Of a DNA stretch of 64,000 nt, positions 41,686-50,469 are shown piece after piece; within the stretch, counting starts at the first letter, position 1, and the number at the start of each line of letters is the position of its first letter. This DNA is from Amycolatopsis rubida (GTDB lineage: Bacteria > Actinomycetota > Actinomycetes > Mycobacteriales > Pseudonocardiaceae): the NCBI RefSeq assembly GCF_900115345.1, contig NZ_FOWC01000005.1, positions 124,001 through 188,000 of the forward strand, in the 5' to 3' direction. The notes below the pieces were generated by a model. It made no database searches and was not told the DNA's origin. It was given only the letters and a program-made list of their open reading frames with translations. A program made the translations under genes and the position numbers.

Positions 41686-42833
41686 GCGGTGTATCCCAAT
41701 CGCTTCGCGGCCAGTCCGGTCAGGATTTCGGTGGTGCCGCCGCCGATGCCGAGAATGCGGACGTCGCGGTAGTGCCGTTCCACTTCGGACTCGCGCATGT
41801 AGCCGAGCCCGCCGTGCAGCTGCACCGCCTCGTTCACGACCCATTCGGCGGCCCGCACCGCGGTGTTCTTCGCGAAGCACGCCTCGGCGATCACTTCTTC
41901 GCCGGACACGTGCCGGAGCGCGACCTGCCGGGCGTACGTCCGCGCGACGTCCACCTTGCAGGCCATCTCGGTGAGCTTGTGCTGCACCAGCTGCCGCGAG
42001 ATCAGCGGACGCCCGAACGTCTCGCGCATCCGGCACCAGTCCAGCGTCAAATCCAGTGCCCGCTGCGCGTGCGCATACGCTTGCACCGCCAGCGAAAGCC
42101 GTTCGGTCACGAACTGAGTGGCCACTTGGGCGAACCCGCTGTTTTCCGCGCCGACCAAGTTCTCCGCCGGAACCCGGGCGTCCACATAAGACAGTTCGGC
42201 AGTATCCGAAGCCGCCCAGCCCATCTTTTCCAGCTTGCGCGACACGGTGAACCCCGGCGTCCCGCGCTCGACCACGATCAGCGAAAGGCCGTGCGCACCC
42301 GCTTCGCCGGTCCGGACCACTGTGGTCACGAAGTCCGCGCGGCACCCGGAGGTGATGAACGTCTTGGCCCCGTTGAGCACATACTCGTCGCCCTCGCGCA
42401 CCGCAGTGGTGCGAATCCCGGCGACGTCGGAACCGCCGTCCGGTTCGGTGACCGCCAGCGAGCCGATCTTCTCGCCTTCGAGCGTCGGCCGCACCCAGCG
42501 TTCGAGCTGCACCGGATCGCCGGCCTCGACGATGTGCGGCACCGCGATCCCGCAGGTGAACAACGACGCGAACAGCCCGCCGGACCCGCCCGCGTAGTGC
42601 ATTTCCTCGGCGACGACGAGCGCGTCGAGGTAATTGCCGTCGCCGCCGCCCGCGGATTCGGGGAACGCGACCCCGAGCAGGCCCAGCCGCCCTGCCTTGC
42701 GATGCAGGTCGCGCGGGAGTTCCCCGGCCCGCTCCCAGTCGTCCAGGTGCGGCAGCACATCCTTCTCCACAAACCGGCGCACCGTCGCGCGCAGTTCGGT
42801 GCGTTCGGGCGTGCGGAACGGATCCACGGTCAC
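41682..42833 (-). CDS. Acyl-CoA dehydrogenase (second in operon)
   Basis: A 383-aa acyl-CoA dehydrogenase, GTG start overlapping the AtuA-like gene (GTGA, 42830-42833). Motifs: SLAVTEPDGGSDVAGIRTTAVREGDEYVLNGAKTFITSG, SFVTERLSLAVQAYAHAQRALDLTLDWCRMRETFG and the C-terminal QLHGGLGYMRESEVERHYRDVRILGIGGGTTEIL, typical of isovaleryl-CoA/citronellyl-CoA type enzymes. It would oxidise a branched acyl-CoA before carboxylation. Confidence 0.9.
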   Translation of the reverse strand: MTVDPFRTPERTELRATVRRFVEKDVLPHLDDWERAGELPRDLHRKAGRLGLLGVAFPESAGGGDGNYLDALVVAEEMHYAGGSGGLFASLFTCGIAVPHIVEAGDPVQLERWVRPTLEGEKIGSLAVTEPDGGSDVAGIRTTAVREGDEYVLNGAKTFITSGCRADFVTTVVRTGEAGAHGLSLIVVERGTPGFTVSRKLEKMGWAASDTAELSYVDARVPAENLVGAENSGFAQVATQFVTERLSLAVQAYAHAQRALDLTLDWCRMRETFGRPLISRQLVQHKLTEMACKVDVARTYARQVALRHVSGEEVIAEACFAKNTAVRAAEWVVNEAVQLHGGLGYMRESEVERHYRDVRILGIGGGTTEILTGLAAKRLGYTA

Positions 42834-44524
42834 AGCAGCGCCTCCGGGACGTCGAGTTCGCGCGCCCGCAGCCACTCGCCGAGCGCCTTCGCCTGAGGAT
42901 CGAACCTGGCCTGCGAAGCGACGCCGTCGCCGAGAATGCCCTCGACCACGAAGTTCATCGCCCACAGGTTCGGCAGCAGATGCCGGGTGACCGGCAGTCC
43001 TTCGGTTTCCGGCAGCAGACGGCGGAATTCCCCGACCGTCAGCCGGTGCACGAGCCAGCGCCACGCTTCCTCGGACCGCACCCACACGCCGAGGTTCGCG
43101 TTGCCGCCCTTGTCGCCGCTGCGCGCCCCGGCGACGAGCCCGAGCGGCACCCGGCGCACCTTGTCCGTCTGCAAGGGTTCCGGCAGCGCCGGTTCATCCG
43201 CTTCGGACAGTTCACCTGTCTCGGAAGCCGGCGCGATGTCCACCTTGGACCCGTCCGGCAGCACCGCGACGTGCGGAACCGCGGCAGCGTCCACAAAGGC
43301 CGCCGAATACACCCCGAACGGCGAAGCCTCCGAAGGCGGCGCGGTCACATGGAATCCCGGGTAGCTCGCGAGCGCCAGCTCGATCGCCGCTCCGCTGAAC
43401 GCGCGGCCAGCGATCTTCGGATCGTCGTCCTTTACTGCGACGTGCAGCAGCGCGCTGGCGCGTTCCTCGGTGTCGGCGTCCGCGTGATCAGTGCGCGCGA
43501 GTGTCCACCGGACCTCGGCCGGCGGACGCTTCGCCAGTGCGCCTTCCAGCTGTTCCCTTACCAGCGCGGCTTTTTCCTCGATATCCAGTCCGGTAAGGAC
43601 GAACGTCGTCTCGTTCCGGAAGCCGCCGAGCCGGTTGAGACACACCTTCAACGTCGGCGGCGGCGCTTCCCCGCGAACCCCGCTGATCCGCACCCGGTCC
43701 GGCCCGTCGTCCGACAGCGACAGTGTGTCGAACCGCGCCGTCACATCAGGATTCGCATACCGCGCACCGGTGATTTCGTACAACAGCTGCGCCGTAACGG
43801 TTCCTTTGTTGACCACGCCACCGGTGTCCGGGTGCTTCGTGATCACGCTGGACCCGTCCGCGTGGATTTCCGCGATCGGGAATCCCGGCACGCCGATCGG
43901 CTGGTCCCGGAAGAACGAGTAGTTGCCGCCGGTCGCCTGCGCACCGCATTCGATGACGTGGCCCGCCACGACCGCTCCGGCGAGCGCGTCGTAGTCGTCG
44001 CGGGCCCAGCCGAAGTGCGCCGCCGCCGGTCCGACGATCACCGACGCGTCCGTGACGCGCCCGGTCACCACGATGTCGGCACCGGCCTCAAGACACTCCG
44101 CGATGCCCCACGCGCCGAGATATGCGTTGGCAGTCAACGGTTTCCCGAAGCCGAACTCATCGGCGCGCGCGATCAGGTCGTCGCCTTCGACGTGCGCGAC
44201 GCTGACCTCGAGACCGAGCTTCGCGGCCAATTCGCGCAACGCGCCGGCCAGCCCGGCCGGGTTGAGCCCGCCCGCGTTCGCGACGATCCGGACGCCCTTG
44301 TCCTTCGCCAGGCCGAGGTTCTCCTCCATCTGCCGGAGGAACGTCTTGGCGTAGCCGCGCGCCGGATCCTTCATCCGGTCGCGGCCGAGGATGAGCATGG
44401 TCAGCTCGGCGAGGTAGTCGCCGGTCAGGACGTCGAGCGGGCCGCCGGTCAGCATTTCCCGCACGGCGGAGAACCGGTCGCCGTAAAACCCGGACGCGTT
44501 CCCGACGCGCAACGGCGCGCTCAC
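42830..44524 (-). CDS. AtuA-like (DUF1446) acyl-CoA catabolism protein
   Basis: A 564-aa protein of the AtuA/DUF1446 family: N-terminal RVGNASGFYGDRFSAVREML, NAGGLNPAGLA, VTGRVTDASVIVGPAAAHFGW and GGNYSFF; the C-terminal region has GARSGDKGGNANLGVWVRSEEAWRWL. AtuA is required for acyclic terpene (citronellol/geraniol) use in Pseudomonas, and homologues accompany acyl-CoA carboxylases widely; the biochemical role is unknown. GTG start overlaps the TIGR03084 gene by GTGA. Confidence 0.85.
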   Translation of the reverse strand: MSAPLRVGNASGFYGDRFSAVREMLTGGPLDVLTGDYLAELTMLILGRDRMKDPARGYAKTFLRQMEENLGLAKDKGVRIVANAGGLNPAGLAGALRELAAKLGLEVSVAHVEGDDLIARADEFGFGKPLTANAYLGAWGIAECLEAGADIVVTGRVTDASVIVGPAAAHFGWARDDYDALAGAVVAGHVIECGAQATGGNYSFFRDQPIGVPGFPIAEIHADGSSVITKHPDTGGVVNKGTVTAQLLYEITGARYANPDVTARFDTLSLSDDGPDRVRISGVRGEAPPPTLKVCLNRLGGFRNETTFVLTGLDIEEKAALVREQLEGALAKRPPAEVRWTLARTDHADADTEERASALLHVAVKDDDPKIAGRAFSGAAIELALASYPGFHVTAPPSEASPFGVYSAAFVDAAAVPHVAVLPDGSKVDIAPASETGELSEADEPALPEPLQTDKVRRVPLGLVAGARSGDKGGNANLGVWVRSEEAWRWLVHRLTVGEFRRLLPETEGLPVTRHLLPNLWAMNFVVEGILGDGVASQARFDPQAKALGEWLRARELDVPEALL

Positions 44525-45312
44525 GCGAACTGCCCCGGCTCGCGACCCGCCCCGGGCGGCCCGGCGAACGCCTGCGCGATGCCCAGCCATTCCTCGACAT
44601 CCGCGCCGGTCGCGACGAGATCAGTGTCCGCCGGATGCCGCCGCTGCGTCGCTACCAGGCAGAAGTCGAGCGCGCTGCCGGTCAGCCGCTGCTCCGCGTC
44701 CTCCGGCCCGAACGCCCAGGTGCTGCCGTCCGGCGCGGTCAGCTCGACCCGGAATTCCTCGGCCGGCGGCGCGAGCGAGTGAAGCTTGTACGCGAAATCG
44801 CGCGTGCGCGTGCCGAACCGGGCGATGTGCCACAGTCGTTCGGTGGGCTCGCGCGTGATGCCGAGCGCGTCGGCGATGTCCTGGCCGTGCGCCCAGTTTT
44901 CCATCATCCGCGCGGTCGCCATGGACGCCGCGCTCATCGGCGGGCCGTACCACGGCAGCTTCTGCCCGTCCGGCACCGCCGCGAGCGCCTCAGCGAGCGC
45001 GGCCCGGCCCGCGCGCCACTGCGCCAGCAACTCGTCAGGAGGCAGCTGCGCCCCGTCCTCGGCACCCTGGTCGACGTAGTTTTCGCCGATGCTCAACAGG
45101 TTTTCGACCTCGGACTGCCAGTCCTCCGGCCGGCTCGCGGAGATCAGCGATTTGCCGTCGGTCCATGCCAGATGCGCGATCTGATGCGCGATGCTCCAGC
45201 CGGGCGCGGGCGTCGGCCGCGTCCACCCCTGCGCGGGCAACCCGGCGACCAGGTCGTCGACCGCCTGCGATTCGGCCGCGAGATCCCGGAGGATCCCCGC
45301 GAGATCAGCCAT
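44521..45312 (-). CDS. TIGR03084-family (DinB/MDMPI-like) metal-binding protein
   Basis: A 263-aa protein. The N-terminal MDMPI/DinB-like four-helix bundle has PTPAPGWSIAHQIAHLAWTDGKSL with the metal-site His, a following MATARMMENWAHGQDIADALG with the third ligand, and a C-terminal SCP2-like domain. The family is TIGR03084, of unknown function but often found with acyl-CoA catabolic genes. Mycothiol-dependent isomerases share the fold. It is first in the operon. Confidence 0.82.
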   Translation of the reverse strand: MADLAGILRDLAAESQAVDDLVAGLPAQGWTRPTPAPGWSIAHQIAHLAWTDGKSLISASRPEDWQSEVENLLSIGENYVDQGAEDGAQLPPDELLAQWRAGRAALAEALAAVPDGQKLPWYGPPMSAASMATARMMENWAHGQDIADALGITREPTERLWHIARFGTRTRDFAYKLHSLAPPAEEFRVELTAPDGSTWAFGPEDAEQRLTGSALDFCLVATQRRHPADTDLVATGADVEEWLGIAQAFAGPPGAGREPGQFA

Positions 45313-45378
45313 TCCTGCGCCTCCCTGCGTCCGCCGCACCACCTCGTGCGGACCCAGCGTGGCCCCTGGCGACAGAAA

Positions 45379-45396
45379 AATCAAGCGCGCCTGATT
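45379..45396. promoter_or_regulatory. 18-bp near-palindrome upstream of the acyl-CoA operon
   Basis: AATCAAGCGCGCCTGATT is palindromic at 16 of 18 positions and lies 67 bp upstream of the first gene of the operon (start 45312). It suits a TetR dimer site. On the minus strand the dyad is followed by TTTTTC, so it could also terminate the upstream VOC gene. Confidence 0.5.
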
Positions 45397-45420
45397 GTTT
45401 TTGCCCAGGACGGACCCCGG

Positions 45421-45786
45421 TCAGCCGCGCGAAGTGTCGATCACGCAGAACCGGTTGCCTTCCGGATCCGCCAGCACCACGAAATCCGGATCGTCCGGGT
45501 AAAGCGGCCAGTCCACCCGCCGCGCCCCCAGCTCCACCAGCCGAGAGACCTCCGCCGCCTGGTCCGTCGCGTCCCCCGCGTACAGGTCCAGATGCACCCG
45601 CGGCACCTCCTGCGCCGGCACCGAACTCCGCTGGAACGCCACCCTCGGCCCGGCGTCGTCAGCAGACTGCAGCACCACGAAGTCCGTCGCGTCGTCCCGC
45701 CGTACATACCCCAGCGCCGCGCTCCAGAACGAGACCGCGCGCTCCAGGTCCTCGGCTCCCAGCACCACCGTGCCCACCTTCAGCAT
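45421..45786 (-). CDS. VOC-superfamily (glyoxalase-like) protein
   Basis: A 121-aa single VOC domain: VGTVVLGAEDLERAVSFWSAALGYV...RVHLDLYAGDATDQAAEVSRLVELGARRVDWPLYPDDPDFVVLADPEGNRFCVID. Metal ligands are weak (VHLDL and a late Glu). Members include glyoxalases, dioxygenases and antibiotic-binding proteins; function unknown here. Start at MLKVGTVV (45786); an upstream Met at 45816 would add ten poorly conserved residues. Confidence 0.8.
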   Translation of the reverse strand: MLKVGTVVLGAEDLERAVSFWSAALGYVRRDDATDFVVLQSADDAGPRVAFQRSSVPAQEVPRVHLDLYAGDATDQAAEVSRLVELGARRVDWPLYPDDPDFVVLADPEGNRFCVIDTSRG

Positions 45787-45845
45787 CGCCCCAGCATGCT
45801 CCAGCTCTATTGACACTGCGAAAACAAGCGCCCTACCGTCCTTCC

Positions 45846-46679
45846 ATGGACTCCTACGCGGAGATCGCCTACGAGGTCGCCGCCAAGGTCGCGACCGTCC
45901 TGCTCGACCGGCCCGAAGCCCGCAACGGCTACACGATCCGGATGGCCGGCGAACTCGCCCACGCCCTCGACCGGGCCGACCGCGACGAGGACGTCCGCGC
46001 GGTCGTGCTCGGGACCACCGGCAAGGACTTCTCCGTCGGAGCGGATCTCTCGTCCGGCGGCTTCGACTTCGGCGACCGCCCGCCGGACGACTGGCAGGAA
46101 CCGGCCGGCCGCGTGTCGAAGCGGATCTTCACCATGAACAAACCGGTGCTCGCCGCCTTGCGCGGGGCGTCCGTCGGCGCGGGCATCACCATCACGCTGT
46201 CCTGCGACTACCGGTTCGCCTCCAGCGACTCCAAGTTCGGCTTCGTCTTCACCCGCCGCGGCATCTACCCCGAAGGCGCGTCCGCGTGGTTCCTCCCCCG
46301 CCTCGTCGGGATGGGCGCGGCCGTCGACTGGATGGTCAGCGGACGGCTCTTCGGACCCGGCGAAGCGCTCCAGGCCGGGCTCGTCCACCAGATCCACGAC
46401 CCCGGCGACGTCCTCGCGCAAGCACAGGCCAAGGCGAAGGAGATCGCCGAGACCACCGCCCCGGTCGCGGTGGCGGTCACCCGGCAGCTGCTCTACCGGA
46501 TGGCCTCGGCCCCGTCGCCCTTCGACGTCCACCAGGTGGACTCGAAGCTCATCTCCCAGCTGGGCTCGAACCCCGACGCCGTCGAAGGCATCGCCTCCTT
46601 CCTCCAGAAACGCGCACCCGAATTCCCCTTGCGCGTGGACCGGGACCTGCCGCCGTACCTGCCGTGGAGCAGCGAATGA
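45846..46679 (+). CDS. Enoyl-CoA hydratase/isomerase family protein
   Basis: A 277-aa crotonase: LDRPEARNGYTIRMAGEL, oxyanion-hole GASVGAGITITLSCDYRFA, and RGIYPEGASAWFLPRLVG carrying the second catalytic Glu. It hydrates or isomerises an enoyl-CoA. It is divergent from the VOC gene and adjacent to the acyl-CoA operon, fitting the hydration step after dehydrogenation and carboxylation. ATGA overlap with the next gene. Confidence 0.9.
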   Translation: MDSYAEIAYEVAAKVATVLLDRPEARNGYTIRMAGELAHALDRADRDEDVRAVVLGTTGKDFSVGADLSSGGFDFGDRPPDDWQEPAGRVSKRIFTMNKPVLAALRGASVGAGITITLSCDYRFASSDSKFGFVFTRRGIYPEGASAWFLPRLVGMGAAVDWMVSGRLFGPGEALQAGLVHQIHDPGDVLAQAQAKAKEIAETTAPVAVAVTRQLLYRMASAPSPFDVHQVDSKLISQLGSNPDAVEGIASFLQKRAPEFPLRVDRDLPPYLPWSSE

Positions 46680-47281
46680 CCGAGTATCCGCCCGAACCGT
46701 GGCACCTCGCCGCCGACGCGTGCATCTCGATGTGGCGGGTCCCGGTCGACGAACTGCCCCGGCTGCCCGCCGAGCCCCTCGTTCTCGGCAACCAGGCCGC
46801 CGTCTTCACCGCCTGGATCGACTACCTGCCGTCCGGCCAGCTGAGCTACCACGAACTCCTGTCCTGCGTCGCCGTGCGCGGCCGCGGGCTCGCCGCGTCG
46901 ATCACCGACATCTGGGTGGACAGCGAGATCTCGCGCGCGGGCGGGCGCGAACTGTGGGGCATCCCGAAGGAGCTGGCGGCCTTCACCTTCACCGGCGGAC
47001 GCACCTTCACCGCGGCGACCTCCGACGACTGGATCGCCACCGCGGCCTTCACCCCGCGCGCCGGGCTCCCGATCGCCCTCCCGGTACGCTTCGAGATCGC
47101 TCAGGACCGCGGCGGCAGCCCGCTGCGTACCCCGGTCGAGTGGCGTTCGAAGCCCCGCGCGGCGGCCGCGGACTGGTCGGTCAACCCGGCCGGACCGCTG
47201 GCGTATCTGGCCGGAAAACGGCCTGTGGCCAGTGCGGCGCCGGCTGCGACGAGGCTCCGTTTCGGATCTTGCCCTCGGTGA
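46676..47281 (+). CDS. Acetoacetate-decarboxylase-like protein
   Basis: A 201-aa protein. YPPEPWHLAADACISMWRVP, QLSYHELLSCVAVR, ITDIWVDSEISRAGGRELWGIPKELAAFTF match the acetoacetate decarboxylase superfamily, with the WGIPKE Lys at the Schiff-base position. Many members have other or unknown reactions, so substrate is not assigned. Translationally coupled to the enoyl-CoA hydratase (46676-46679). Confidence 0.8.
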   Translation: MTEYPPEPWHLAADACISMWRVPVDELPRLPAEPLVLGNQAAVFTAWIDYLPSGQLSYHELLSCVAVRGRGLAASITDIWVDSEISRAGGRELWGIPKELAAFTFTGGRTFTAATSDDWIATAAFTPRAGLPIALPVRFEIAQDRGGSPLRTPVEWRSKPRAAAADWSVNPAGPLAYLAGKRPVASAAPAATRLRFGSCPR

Positions 47282-47309
47282 TCGGATAACCCGCCAGGGT
47301 GAGACCGAC

Positions 47310-47357
47310 ACGCCATACCTTGGGGCGCGTGCGTGCCCGGACCCCAAGATGTAGTCT
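47310..47357 (+). promoter_or_regulatory. Pair of NrdR boxes upstream of nrdAB
   Basis: Two sequences fit the NrdR consensus (ACACnAnATnTnGTGT). CCCCAAGATGTAGTCT at 47342-47357 has a near-perfect core; the other, around 47310-47325, matches 8 of 10 core positions. Their centres are 32 bp apart, about three helical turns, the spacing usual for NrdR pairs. NrdR represses ribonucleotide reductase genes in response to dATP/ATP. The boxes lie about 150 bp upstream of nrdA. Confidence 0.6.
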
Positions 47358-47498
47358 CTGGGAACCGGCAGCCCCCAGCGACGGGGAGACCGCTTGACGA
47401 GGGCGGCCGGGCTGTTTCGACGAAACCGCAGCGCATGGCCTTGCCTGGCCTTGTGCGGCTCGAACGCGCCCATTTTCGAGGAACTGTTGGAGACACGT

Positions 47499-50459
47499 AT
47501 GTCAGTGGAAACCGGTCAGCGGCCGCCGTCGGCGGCGGAGGGGGCCCCGAGCGCGGTCCGCGTCATCCGGCGGGACGGAAGCGTCTCGCTCTTCGACGCG
47601 GGCAAGATCTCGGTGGCGCTGACCAAGGCCTTCCTCGCGGTCGAGGGCGGCGACGCCGCCGCGTCCTCCCGCGTGCACCACGTCGTCGCCGAACTGACCG
47701 AGCAGGTCGAGGCGGCGCTGCTGCGCCACGCCGTCCCGGAGGCCGCGCTGCACATCGAGCAGATCCAGGACCAGGTCGAACTCGCCCTGATGCGCGGCGA
47801 ACACCACAAGGTCGCCCGCGCCTACGTCCTCTACCGCGACGAGCGCGCGAAGGCCCGCGAGGCCGCCGCCCCGGAGTCGGCCGAGGTCACGCTGAGCGTG
47901 AAGGGGGCCGACGGCATCGTCCGCCCGCTCGACTGGGCCCGGGTGTCGCACGTCGTCGGCGAGGCCGTCGCCGGGCTCGACGACGTGTCCGCCGAGCCGG
48001 TGCTGGCCGAGGCCAAGCGCAACCTCTACGACGGCATCAGCGCCGACGAACTGGCGCTCGCGCAGGTGCTGGCCGCGCGCGTGCTCGTCGAGCAGGAGCC
48101 GAACTACTCGTTCGTGTCCGCCCGCCTGCTGCTGGACAAGCTGCGCGGCGAAGCGCTGAGCTACCTGGCGCGGAAGCCGCGTCAGGCCAGCCAGGACGAG
48201 ATGGCGAGCGAGTACCCGGCGTACTTCCGCGCCTACCTGCGCCGCGCGGTCGAACTGGAACTGGTCGACGGCGAACTGCTGGGCTTCGACCTGGACAAGA
48301 TCACCGCCGCCATTCACGCCGAGCGCGACCTCGACTTCGGTTTCCTCGGCCTGCAGACGCTGTACGACCGGTACTTCCAGCACCACAACGGCGTGCGGTT
48401 CGAGCTGCCGCAGGCGTTCTTCATGCGCGTCGCGATGGGCCTGGCGATCCGCGAGGACAACCGCGAAGCCCGCGCGATCGAGTTCTACGAACTCCTGTCG
48501 ACGTTCCACTTCATGGCGTCCACCCCGACGCTGTTCAACAGCGGCACCAACCGCGCCCAGCTGTCGTCCTGCTTCCTGACCACTGTGGACGACGACCTGG
48601 ACTCGATCTTCCAGGCGTACAAGAACAACGCGCTGCTGGCCAAGTACTCCGGCGGCCTCGGCAACGACTGGACCCCGGTCCGCGGCCTCGGCGCGCACAT
48701 CAAGGGCACCAACGGCCAGTCCCAGGGCGTCGTGCCGTTCCTGAAGATCGCCAACGACACCGCGGTCGCGGTCAACCAGGGCGGCAAGCGCAAGGGCGCG
48801 GCGTGCGCGTACCTGGAGACCTGGCACGTGGACATCGAGGAATTCCTCGACCTGCGCAAGAACACCGGCGACGACCGGCGGCGCACGCACGACATGAACA
48901 CCGCCAACTGGGTCCCCGACGAGTTCCTGCGCCGCGTCGAGGCGAACGCCGAGTGGACGCTGTTCTCGCCGAACGAGACGCCGGACCTGCACGACCTCTA
49001 CGGCAACGCGTTCGCGCAGCGCTACCGCGAGTACGAGGCGGCCGCCGCGCGCGGCGAGATCAAGGTGTTCCGCAAGGTCCGCGCGGTCGAACTGTGGCGG
49101 CGGATGCTGACCATGCTGTTCGAGACCGGCCACCCGTGGATCACCTTCAAGGACCCGTGCAACCTGCGTTCGCCGCAGCAGCACGTCGGCGTCGTGCACT
49201 CGTCCAACCTGTGCACCGAGATCACGCTGAACACGAACGCCGAAGAGGTCGCGGTCTGCAACCTCGGCTCGGTGAACCTGCTCAAGCACGTCACCCCTGA
49301 AGGGCTCGACACCGAGCGGCTTGAGAAGACCGTGCGCACCGCGGTCCGGATGCTCGACAACGTGATCGACATCAACTTCTACACGATCCCGGAGGCGCGC
49401 CGTTCCAACCTGCGCCACCGTCCGGTCGGCCTGGGCATCATGGGCTTCCAGGACGCGCTGTTCGAGCTGGGCGTGCCGTTCGCGTCCGCCGACGCGGTGA
49501 AGTTCGCCGACGTCTCGATGGAGCACCTCTCCTACTACGCGATCTCGGCCTCGACCGATCTCGCACAGGAGCGCGGCCAGTACCAGACGTTCGAGGGTTC
49601 CTTGTGGAGCAAGGGAATCCTGCCGATCGACTCGATGCAGCTGCTCATCGACGCCCGCCAGGGCGACGGCCTCGACGTCGACACCTCCACGACGCTGGAC
49701 TGGGCCCCGCTGCGCGAGCGCGTCAAGACCGTCGGCATGCGCAACTCGAACGTGATGGCGATCGCGCCGACCGCGACGATCTCCAACATCTCCGGCGTCG
49801 GCCAGTCGATCGAGCCGCTGTTCCAGAACCTCTACGTCAAGTCGAACATGTCCGGCGACTTCACCGTCGTCAACCCGCACCTGGTCAAGAGCCTCAAGGC
49901 GCGCGGCCTGTGGGACGAGGTCATGGTCAGCGACCTGAAGTACTTCGACGGCAGCCTCGGCCAGATCGACCGCGTGCCCGACGACCTCAAGGCGCTGTAC
50001 GCGACCGCTTTCGAGATCGAGTCGAAGTGGATCGTGGACGCCGGTTCGGTGCGGCAGAAGTGGATCGACCAGGCGCAGTCGCTGAACCTCTACATCGCGG
50101 CTCCGAGCGGCCGCAAGCTCGACGAGCTGTACCGCTACGCCTGGCACAAGGGCCTCAAGACCACGTACTACCTGCGGGCGCAGTCCGCGACGCACGTGGA
50201 GAAGAGCACCCTGCGCGGCACCGACGGCAAGCTGAACGCCGTCTCCGCCACCCCGGCCCCGGCCGCTCCGGCCGCCGCGCCGTCCCCGGCCCCCGCCCCG
50301 GCGGCTTCGCCTTCCGCCGCGGTTCCGGCCGCCTCCCCCGCGCCGTCGCCCTCCCCGGCCGCGGAGCCGAAGGAGATGCCCGCGACCGACGTCGACTTCG
50401 TCGCGACCGAGGGCGCGGCCTGCCGGATCGACGACCCCGACTGCGAAGCCTGCCAGTAA
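47499..50459 (+). CDS. nrdA: Ribonucleoside-diphosphate reductase alpha subunit
   Basis: A 986-aa class I RNR large subunit. N-terminal ATP-cone (VIRRDGSVSLFDAGKISVALTKAFL), catalytic barrel with STPTLFNSG, SGGLGNDWTPVRG, and NLCTEITLN...VAVCNLGSVNL. It ends with a Pro/Ala-rich linker (about 950-960) and a terminal CRIDDPDCEACQ carrying the redox-shuttle cysteines. It reduces NDPs to dNDPs. Start chosen at ATG 47499 (GGAG site); an upstream frame extends 35 codons without conservation. nrdB follows by 10 nt. Confidence 0.93.
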   Translation: MSVETGQRPPSAAEGAPSAVRVIRRDGSVSLFDAGKISVALTKAFLAVEGGDAAASSRVHHVVAELTEQVEAALLRHAVPEAALHIEQIQDQVELALMRGEHHKVARAYVLYRDERAKAREAAAPESAEVTLSVKGADGIVRPLDWARVSHVVGEAVAGLDDVSAEPVLAEAKRNLYDGISADELALAQVLAARVLVEQEPNYSFVSARLLLDKLRGEALSYLARKPRQASQDEMASEYPAYFRAYLRRAVELELVDGELLGFDLDKITAAIHAERDLDFGFLGLQTLYDRYFQHHNGVRFELPQAFFMRVAMGLAIREDNREARAIEFYELLSTFHFMASTPTLFNSGTNRAQLSSCFLTTVDDDLDSIFQAYKNNALLAKYSGGLGNDWTPVRGLGAHIKGTNGQSQGVVPFLKIANDTAVAVNQGGKRKGAACAYLETWHVDIEEFLDLRKNTGDDRRRTHDMNTANWVPDEFLRRVEANAEWTLFSPNETPDLHDLYGNAFAQRYREYEAAAARGEIKVFRKVRAVELWRRMLTMLFETGHPWITFKDPCNLRSPQQHVGVVHSSNLCTEITLNTNAEEVAVCNLGSVNLLKHVTPEGLDTERLEKTVRTAVRMLDNVIDINFYTIPEARRSNLRHRPVGLGIMGFQDALFELGVPFASADAVKFADVSMEHLSYYAISASTDLAQERGQYQTFEGSLWSKGILPIDSMQLLIDARQGDGLDVDTSTTLDWAPLRERVKTVGMRNSNVMAIAPTATISNISGVGQSIEPLFQNLYVKSNMSGDFTVVNPHLVKSLKARGLWDEVMVSDLKYFDGSLGQIDRVPDDLKALYATAFEIESKWIVDAGSVRQKWIDQAQSLNLYIAAPSGRKLDELYRYAWHKGLKTTYYLRAQSATHVEKSTLRGTDGKLNAVSATPAPAAPAAAPSPAPAPAASPSAAVPAASPAPSPSPAAEPKEMPATDVDFVATEGAACRIDDPDCEACQ

Positions 50460-50469
50460 GGAAACCCTG

